Below are positions 56,606-64,000 of a stretch of DNA of 64,000 nucleotides, one piece after another. A model generated the notes under the pieces. It searched no databases, was not told where the DNA came from, and saw only the letters and a list, made by a program, of their open reading frames with translations. Every line of letters starts with the position of its first letter. The first letter of the stretch is position 1. The stretch lies in contig CM043950.1 in NCBI GenBank assembly GCA_014529385.2, positions 82,100,843 to 82,164,842 on the forward strand, written 5' to 3'. This stretch comes from Adiantum capillus-veneris (taxonomy: Eukaryota; Streptophyta; Polypodiopsida; Polypodiales; Pteridaceae). Both the position numbers and the translations under genes were made by a program.

Positions 56606-58174
56606 TCATACCTTCTTTCTTTTGAGTGGGCCCCAGGAGGTGAAGGTTGTACCGGCCTCATCACTCCATGTATTTTGTTGCTCCAAAGGGTAGTACTCAC
56701 GTTGGTTGCTATACCACATTGTAGCTGGTACTAGCGTTGGTTTATTTGATGCTTCCATCATTGGCATGTATCTCATGTCTACTGGCATTCTAGCAGCTGG
56801 CAGCGCAGGTTGTTGTCCTAAGACAAGCTGTTGCCTTAAAACTCCTACTGGTCCTGGCGCATTCCCCGTAATGTATCTAGGTGGAGTAGGTGCTTCTGGA
56901 ACAGGTTGTACATACCTCTCCCTAGCATTTTCCATGCTATAATAGCACTCTTCCTCCGTATGGTTCGTCCATTTTCTCTCAATTTCACACCACTTCGGCT
57001 CTCCTGAATCAGACCTTACAAGAGGAATCAACCTCTTGACCAAGTCATCGATAAGCTTTTCTTGATCAATAGGTGCCGTTGGCTTGGCAATGGACTCACT
57101 TATCTGTGAAACACTGTGCTAAGAGGATGTGTCATCTCCTTGACTCTTTAAGTCCTTTTCTTTGTATGCCTCATAGTTATCCACTAGATAAAGAGCTTCT
57201 TTGATCAACTTGTTTAGCATCATCCTCCTTATCATATGCAGATCCTTCTGAAGGCCCACATGTATCATTTCGTGGATAAAGATCAGCATCAGTCGTGCTT
57301 GCGTAGGTAATTCCGCTCTCGGACAAAGCTTAACATATCTCTTGAGCCGTAATGATGCTTTGCGTACTGATTCATTCTCTTTCTGTTTGAATCTATGGAT
57401 TTGTGAGACCGTGTTGTGAGCAATGCCTTTTGGCGAGAATTATTCAATAAACTCCTCAAACATCTCATCTAGGGTCTCAAAATCCCATTTTTCCACCGAG
57501 TCAAACCATGTAGCTGCATCATCTTCTAGAGTCAATCCAAATCCCGCAAGCTGTGTCGCAAAATCTTAAACTTCCTCTTCTCTAATCACTCTTCTAAAAG
57601 CCGTTACGTGATCTCTCGGATCTTTATCTCCGGAGTATTTTCTGTTTACCTATTTCTGGACTTGAGATTGTCTAACTCGTCGATTGTCTACAAGCAGAGA
57701 CTCTCCCAATCCTTCTCTCGTTATCGCTCTTGAAGGGAATCCTGGTAACTCTCTTCTTGGAATTCCTATAGGAATTCTCGTGCTTGGTGGAGGCATTAGT
57801 GGTCCTTCATTGACCAAATATCCACCTCTTTCTAGTACAGTCTGTGGATTTGTTCTTTCTACAACTCTATATTCTCGTCCAAACTTGTCGACAACTATAT
57901 ATCTCCATTGACAGTCGACTCTGTATGTGTAGACATATAAGAGCTTGTAATCCGTTATCTCTTCTAGGTATGCATATGAGCACCTATAAAGATTGACCTC
58001 ATTGTCGTCAATGTATCTATATAGTCCTTCACTCTCATGACCAATCATCCAAACTCTCTCAACAAGATGGATGTTTATCAATTGCAAGTTTGGAAGATCC
58101 ATTGTGGGAGGATATTCCTCTATCGCCGGGATCTCCAAGCTTGTGTAAGTTGCGTTTGGATCTAGGATAGACAT
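56606..58174 (-). pseudogene. gag: Element D Gag
   Basis: Starts at ATG 58174 on the minus strand (MSILDPNATYTSLEIPA). One frame runs to 56606 with four in-frame stops (about 57650, 57566, 57440, 57119) and no frameshift. The capsid-like domain is around 57640-57280: YSGDKDPRDHVTAFRRVIRE, then ATWFDSVEKWDFETLDEMFE and FKQKENESVRKA, the usual retrotransposon Gag pattern. A Pro-rich segment follows. Frame retention with only stop codons suggests decay by point mutation. Confidence 0.78.
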
Positions 58175-60864
58175 GATTTCTGGGCTTAAGAGCTTTTTCT
58201 TGGTTCAAGTAGACTTAGTCCACTGTGTTCAAGTTCTTTGGTTAGGGAAAAGTCGAAACTATGTCCAAAACTGCAACCGTTTCGTCACAATTCTCGCAAA
58301 TTGTCGCTTTTAAGACACCCCTAACTTTTGGATGCATTTTGAGGCCTCAAACGACGTTTTTTTTTCAAAGTTGACCTAAATGGTTGCCATAGGCATCATT
58401 TATTTCATGTTTTGCTCTAAGATTTGTAGAGCCGCTCTCAGGCTACGTTTTGATATAAAAACTTTTCCAATCCGATACCGTTTGTGAAAGTTATGGCCAA
58501 AATAGAAAAATGCAGTTGAGAAAGGTCAAAATGAGTCCAAATTCAATTTTAAAAGAAGATTTGGGATCTCTGTGACACTGTGAACACTCGTGTATGGTCA
58601 AAATTACAGTTGGACCCTAAAACTGGCCTAGAGACATCCTACGCATAGGATGTCTATATGCTCAAAATTTAACAACATTTGGTCCAAAGACTCCCCTTAA
58701 GTCTAGCAACACAATGGTATGCTCAGAATTTCATTTGAACCTAAAAATGGCCTTGAGACATGCTACGTGTAGGATGTCTTTTTGATCAGAATGACTTGAA
58801 ATTTTCACCCCATCTTCTCCTTGATGTGTTGATCACAGTGGTGTGCTCATAGGTTGGTTTGAAGTCCTAAATCAAGCTAGAGACATCCTACGTGTGGGAT
58901 GTCTAACTACTCATATTTGTCCAAACTTGATCCCAATATTTTCTTAGTGCTCAGCAACCCAATGGTATGCTCAAAATTGAATTTGGATGCCAATAGGTCA
59001 GGATTTAGGCTGCAAGAGCTTCTAGTGAACTCCAAGAGTAGGATGTCTGACAATTCTTGTCTTTGCTTGGTAAATAGTCCAAACAAGGTCCAAATTCACT
59101 TTTGAAAAAAGTTCTGGAATCCTTGAGACACTTAAAAACCTCCCGATATGGCCAAAGTAGAATTTTGACCACTTTATGACCCTGGAGACATCCTACGCGT
59201 AGGATGTCTTTTTGCTCTGTTTCAGTTCAAACTTGCACTGTAGCTTCCCCTTGATGTGCTAAGCTCACATCTATTTTTACTTTTTGATTCTGACACCTAA
59301 AGGTTGGTCAAATGATCAAGAATCTGTTCCAAAAGCCTGATGTCCGTTCTGATGAATTCACCAGTCAAATCAACTCCAAACTGGAGCAAATTTGCCTAGG
59401 AGGCTTATCTAAGGCTATATGACAGCATGATATGGTCACAGTAGAATTTTGGTTTCAGAATTATGCAGTAGACATCCTATGCGTAGGATGTATTTTTGCT
59501 CAGAATGAACCCAAATTTGAACCACAGACTCTCCTTAAGGTGCTGATCACTGTGGTATGCTCAGAGGTTGATTTAGAGTGCTAAATCATGGTGAAGACAT
59601 CCTAAGCGTAGGATGTGTAAGTGCTTAGAATTGCCCCAAACTTGAGCCACAGCTTCCCCTTGATGTCAGCAACCCAATGCTATGCTTAGATTTGGGTTTG
59701 GATGTCAAAAGACCCCAAAATTAGCTATTCTTGCCTTTTTCAGTAAAAAATACTAAAGTCTGTTCAGTCTTCCTTTCACTGAACCAAATGAGATGAAATT
59801 GATCACATGCACTCAATACAACATTTGGAACATGCCTATGGATTCATTCTATGGTTTGGTCTCAAAATTATGCCTTGGGCACAATTTGTGTAGGATGTCT
59901 CGTCTTTTGGCTTTGATCTGTCAAAATTTGGTCAAATTTCCACTTTCTAGGTGAAAATAGGGTAAAACCTACCTTCTGAACACACTGGTCAACTCAGAAT
60001 TTCAAAATTTCCACCTGATCACCCTGTAGACATCCTACACGTAGGATGTCTACTACTGATTTTTTGAGACTGAAGTGTCCCTGATGCTTCCTTATGCTCT
60101 CAGCAAGTGCAAGTATGCTTCACAATTGCAAAAACATGCAAAAATCACTCAATTAAGCCCTTGCTGAAATTTTACATTTTCTGACTTCGCCTTTTGGCTT
60201 TTGGTCAATAAAAATAGGGAAAAACACCCAAGTCAATATGTTACTAGGGTAAAACCTACCCTCTGAACCCACTGGTGCAGTCATAATTTTCAAATTTGGT
60301 CTCCAGAACCCCTTTGAGACATCCTACGCATAGGATGTCTATGTTTACAGAATTGCAGGTTTTCTTCACAGAACCCTTGCAAATGCTCTTTTATATACAC
60401 AACATTATTCAGTCATACAAAAATAGCCACAAAAGCTTGTTTAATGCATTTTTACCCTCAAAAGCACACTTTTCCGTGATTTCAAATGCAATCAAGCACT
60501 TTAGCAAATAATTCAATGATGAATAGCTCTAGATCAGAATCAGATCACTTACCTAAAGGAACTCCTACAAATCATATGGGGTTTTGCATCTATGAGTAGA
60601 AAAACGCTTAACTGCCACACACGGACTAGTAAACGCTTTTATCACCTCACAAATCACTCGACCACCAACAACTACTCTAATCCACAAATCCTAACTAAAC
60701 CTATCTAGTCGCAAACCCTCGGCATGACACACGCTTCCTGGCTATCCACTTGATCGCGGAATATCCTCTTCCGGATCCACTTAAGAAAAACGCTTTCTTT
60801 AGCCGAAACTAAATCAAGAAACCATCACATGAGTGTTAGTAGGAAACCTACTTAGGTCCTTCTG
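58175..60864 (-). other. Element D leader with repeated palindromes
   Basis: About 2.7 kb between PBS and gag with no coding signal. It carries eight dyads whose half is AGACATCCTACG followed by its reverse complement (24 bp). They lie at 58632, 58756, 58881, 59186, 59470, 59595, 60028 and 60317, with lone halves near 59039 and 59888. Spacing is about 115-125 bp in the best-preserved part, because a longer unit ('tatgctcagaatt', 'ctccccttgatgtgct') is tandemly repeated. The palindromes are better conserved than the DNA between them. They could be dyad protein sites or RNA hairpins. Confidence 0.85.
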
Positions 60865-60882
60865 TCCCCGGCAACGGCGCCA
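60865..60882 (-). other. Element D primer-binding site (tRNA-Asp)
   Basis: The minus strand reads TGGCGCCGTTGCCGGGGA, one base from the 5' LTR. It is complementary over 18 bases to the 3' end, including CCA, of plant tRNA-Asp(GUC). This primer is known for some non-chromovirus Ty3 elements of plants and differs from the initiator-Met site of A and B. Confidence 0.92.
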
Positions 60883-60883
60883 A

Positions 60884-61813
60884 TGTTGGAGGAGCGACTC
60901 ACACACCCATGAAGTGCATGCAAACACTACCTAGATCAACAGAAAGTCAATCGAGGACACTGATGACACGATAGGCACACGGAGGAAATCTCTTTAGCTT
61001 GTCAGGCTGAGACCATCCTACACATACAACACTCTGGAAGGCCAACTATACCACAATCAAGAACCTCAATACTCTCAACTACACCACCTAGCCACATACA
61101 CACATACGGAAGGTAACTCACCTAATCATGCCAGATTGCTACAAAACTTAAGAAACACCATCCCCTCACTAGGATACACCTGTCCCTAAGCTTCTACACT
61201 CAAAACCCTCACTCTAAACCCATGTGCGGAAAATGCGTAGGATGACAGAGCATAATTTTGACAATGCCCAAAACTAAAATTTATGAGTACCTATGCATAG
61301 CTTATGTCGCTACGATTCTATAGACTACTAGCACATAGAAAACAGACATCGTTTGATACACTTACGGACACAAATAGCTTATAGATGCGTCAGCGTGTGG
61401 GCTTCGTCTCGCGTGGAATGCTTGGCATTGGCGCGTAGCTCTCCTCGAGCCTACAACAATGGTGCAGTCAGATCTCCAATGTGTTGAGCGAGCCGGGCGT
61501 AGCTAGAGGATAAAGCTCACGGTCACTCTCTTTCTCTCTCACACACAGTAGACAGCAGCGCTAAGTTTTGATTATGATAAAAAGTTTTTTTTACAAAATG
61601 ACCTAGGTACCTTATATACTAAGGCTACCTTAGGTTTAACCAAAAATGGGGTTGAAAGGATCAAATGGCTTTATATTTACAATCTAGAAGTGCCATTGCA
61701 CCCCGGCTTCTGAAACTAGAGTAACTACTCATTACAAATGACGTTTATAGCCATAATCCGCAGCATTTCATAGCTCGCAAAAGATAAGACTTTGGTACAA
61801 ACTTGAGTCAACA
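60884..61813 (-). repeat. Element D 5' LTR
   Basis: 930 bp, pair of 50745-51700, directly followed on the right by the ACAAT duplication. On the minus strand a TATATAAG box lies at 61611-61618, a good promoter candidate for leader transcription. It also contains sequences resembling the leader palindrome half ('ccatcctac' near 61013 and 'cgtaggatgaca' near 61236). Confidence 0.93.
61611..61618 (-). promoter_or_regulatory. Possible TATA box of element D
   Basis: TATATAAG on the minus strand inside the 5' LTR, conserved in the 3' LTR at about 51471. About 200 bases from the LTR start, a plausible promoter place. Confidence 0.45.
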
Positions 61814-62360
61814 ACAATGCAATAAGATTTTCGCTCTATCTCAACAAGTTTGTCTCCTTTTTACCGACTTTAAGTTGGAAACTCCCAAATTACATATATT
61901 TGGTCAATTTGGAGATTCCCATAATGCGGGATTTCTACCATAATACTTAATATGGTCTTCCATGTAAGTTATGAGGAAGAAAATGTTTTGCATTGTCCAA
62001 AATATCTTATACAAAAAATTGCAAGGAATTGAAGAGGTGTGCAAGTGACAAGTAGAATGCGAATTCATCAATACATAAGACAATGTGGGTGATCCATCAG
62101 ATACCAAAAGGCACTAAGGTGCAATGCTAAGGATATTTGGGTGCACAATGCAAAAAAATGCAAAAAGAGCATCAAAAACATTGATGAAGGTACATCAGCT
62201 CCCTTGTATTGGGGGGTCACGACTTGAAATAATGGATTAGATAGTGTCTATGGAAGAGGCTCTAAGGCCCAATTTATGTGTTTTTGCAATGATAGTGTCA
62301 ATCAGAGTTGGTACATTTTCAACACAATCACATAGTGTCCTGCTAGCGTAAACAATCCGA

Positions 62361-63117
62361 TTTGTACATGTGTAGACTTCACGGATCACATAGAATAGAA
62401 AAAACCATACATGGCTTGCAAGCACATTTACTTTATCTTCCTTCGCTACTTTGGACTCAATGATGTGAAGAACCATGACATGCTTATCCATCAAAGCAAG
62501 CTCAACAATGAGATTTTCTTTGTAGTCAATTATTGTGTGCAACCTTCAAGTCTTGTCTCCCAGAGACACTCACTCCATGTTTTGTGATTGTACCTTGTAA
62601 TATTGATGGATAACTGGGACATTTTACTTTGATTGCTTTTCATTATGTGTTAGATTTTAATTGATTTTGCTTCAATTCGTTGTCCAATATGACCCACCAA
62701 AAATGAAAAAATTGTGCTGGAGACATTTGCCTTGCAGGTTCAAGGCAAGTCTTATGAATTTCACATCACAAAATATCTTATTTTTACATGTGCAGACTTC
62801 ACGGATCGCATAGCACAAAACAAACCATACATGGCTTCTAAGAACATTTACTTTCTCTTCCTTTGCTACTTTGGACTTGATGTGGAGAACCATAACATGC
62901 TTATCCATCAAAGCAAGCTCAACACTGAGGATTTTCTTTGTTGTCAAGTATTGCGTGCAACCTTCAAGTCTTGTCTCCCACAGAAAATCACTCCGTGTTC
63001 TATGATTTTATCTTGTACTATTTCATTCGATAATTGGGACATTTTACTTTGATAGATTTTCATTATGTGTTAGCTTTCAATTGTTTTTTTTAATATTCAT
63101 TGTCCAATATGACCCAC
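62361..63117. repeat. 337-bp sequence duplicated 420 bp apart
   Basis: 62361-62697 and 62781-63117 match from 'acatgtgtagacttcacgg' type sequence to 'tgtccaatatgacccac'. On the minus strand both copies encode nearly the same peptide: ALMDKHVMVLHI, SKVAKE-D/E-KVNVL, SHVWF and IREV-x-TC. One copy has an extra Glu-containing codon. The left copy continues as an open frame (62237-62542). It may be a duplicated exon of an unknown gene or a coding part of a transposon. Confidence 0.65.
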
Positions 63118-63163
63118 TTGTGTGCTTAGAGAGAGAGAGACAGAGAGAGAGGGGGGGTGGAGA

Positions 63164-63172
<9 letters not shown>

Positions 63173-63241
<69 letters not shown>
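63173..63241. repeat. Compound (TA)n(GA)n microsatellite
   Basis: AT dinucleotides to about 63201 followed by AG dinucleotides to 63241, preceded by an imperfect purine tract from 63130. Confidence 0.95.
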
Positions 63242-63244
<3 letters not shown>

Positions 63245-64000
63245 GGATGACAATTAAAGAAACATCACTCCAGTCACTTCATAAGCAAGATTTTTCCCTC
63301 AAATACGACATTCATGGGAATATTCAAAAAAAGTTGACTCTGGAGCTCTCTCGATAGCAATCCCCAATGACATTACCTCTCCAATTGGTTCCACATCCGC
63401 TAGTGGAACCGTCCATATGTTGAGATCATTGATGCAGAGACTAAAAAAGGGGATGAAGCAAGATGGGCTAGCAAGGAGGAAAGAGATAAAGTGCTCGGCT
63501 TAGAATGTCATTACTACATGGGAACAAGCTCTAAAGCCTCTCCCTCAAGGTGGCCAATGGACTCATCCCGCACCTGCATAAAATGGATTGCTCTTAGATG
63601 TTGATTGCACTCTCAAGCTTTGAGTTTATTGTCTTCTGCCTCTCAAATTTTGTGCCTGGGATCCTTATGTTGTCTATCATGCTTTTAAAACATCTGAGAT
63701 TGTGAACGCATGCTAAGGGAATGGCTTTTTAAGAATAAATAAAGATAGTGCTTTAATAAATAATGCACGGAGACCTCCAAATTTCACACACTTGTAGAAA
63801 TGAAGTGAGCACAGAAAAGGGGGTTTGTACATCTTTGCTCTCTAAGGAAGATGAAATGTGGCAAGATTAGATTAATCCTTTCTAGAAAGAGATAAGAAAA
63901 ACAAAGCTTTATTATATTTTTTAAACATAAATATTTAAAAATAGTGTAATTTATTGTTTTTAAATAAAGTTATGCTATTCAATCAATTTAATCATGTTAT

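Larger units (their letters stand above)
50745..61813 (-). mobile_element. LTR element D, 11 kb, Gag-protease without RT
   Basis: Complete structure on the minus strand: LTRs 60884-61813 (5') and 50745-51700 (3'), termini TGTTGAC...CAACA in element orientation, target duplication ACAAT on both sides (50740-50744 and 61814-61818), an 18-base tRNA-Asp PBS and a polypurine tract. The internal part has a ~2.7-kb leader full of palindromes, a decayed gag, a spacer, an aspartic protease, a basic W-x-P-K region and a ~1.75-kb 3' untranslated stretch. I find no RT, RNase H or integrase motif anywhere in it. The LTRs differ by a few percent and one 22-bp indel. It must have been mobilised in trans, or lost pol after an earlier life. 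Confidence 0.88.
61819..64000. other. Right-hand spacer, no recognised gene
   Basis: Continuation of the sequence interrupted by element D at 50744. It holds a duplicated 337-bp sequence (listed separately), a compound TA/GA microsatellite and AT-rich DNA to the end. I recognise no complete gene. Confidence 0.55.

Noticed and set aside
60865-60882. 3' end of a tRNA-Asp gene on the plus strand
   Set aside because: Only the last 18 bases match; there is no cloverleaf upstream, and it sits next to an LTR. It is a primer-binding site.

Overview
The window looks like heterochromatin from a land plant with a large, repeat-rich genome. The evidence is several kinds of LTR retrotransposon, thousands of bases of satellite DNA, long compound microsatellites and plant-type primer-binding sites (initiator tRNA-Met and tRNA-Asp). 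The divergent non-chromovirus Ty3 elements and the transposase relic would suit a fern, lycophyte or gymnosperm, but I cannot fix the lineage from sequence alone. I recognise no host protein gene, tRNA gene or rRNA gene. Nearly all coding signal belongs to transposable elements, mostly broken.

Layout. 1-3.7 kb: AT-rich spacer with short dispersed motifs. 3.7-6.2 kb: satellite with a ~223-bp unit. 6.2-23.4 kb: an old Ty3 chromovirus-like element (A), inserted in the satellite with a near-perfect 5-bp target duplication. Its 5' LTR is split by a younger, nearly complete relative (B, 6595-15405, TSD GTGCT). 23.4-24.4 kb: the satellite resumes. 24.4-32.5 kb: a truncated, non-chromovirus Ty3 element (C). 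Its RT and integrase are separated by a small gag-only element with ~194-bp terminal repeats (26421-29840), which also carries a long unidentified acidic ORF. 32.5-36 kb: mostly featureless. 36-40.2 kb: 19 anchored units of the 223-bp satellite. 40.2-41.4 kb: simpler ~51-bp monomers. 41.4-44.2 kb: a microsatellite-packed insert with inverted termini. 46.3-47.3 kb: a related ~162-bp satellite. 47.4-50.2 kb: remains of a transposase-like gene. 50.7-61.8 kb: a complete 11-kb LTR element on the minus strand (D), with LTRs, tRNA-Asp PBS and polypurine tract. D codes for Gag and protease but I see no RT or integrase. 61.8-64 kb: spacer with a 337-bp sequence duplicated 420 bp apart.

How the parts relate. 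A and B are close relatives with the same PBS, LTR type and Gag-protease-RT-integrase order. They share a TGA at the protease/RT junction, and B ends in a chromodomain, a module known to steer integration to heterochromatin. C and D appear to be distant members of one lineage: both keep a similar block just after the protease (MVxDW...HxYL) and both end in a basic region with repeated W-x-P-K motifs. D looks like a form without RT and integrase that would need a C-like partner. The main candidates for undescribed biology are the aspartic-protease-like domain downstream of integrase in C, the array of large palindromes in the D leader, the gag-plus-unknown-ORF element inside C, and a satellite family built as monomer, trimer and tetramer of one ~51-56-bp unit.
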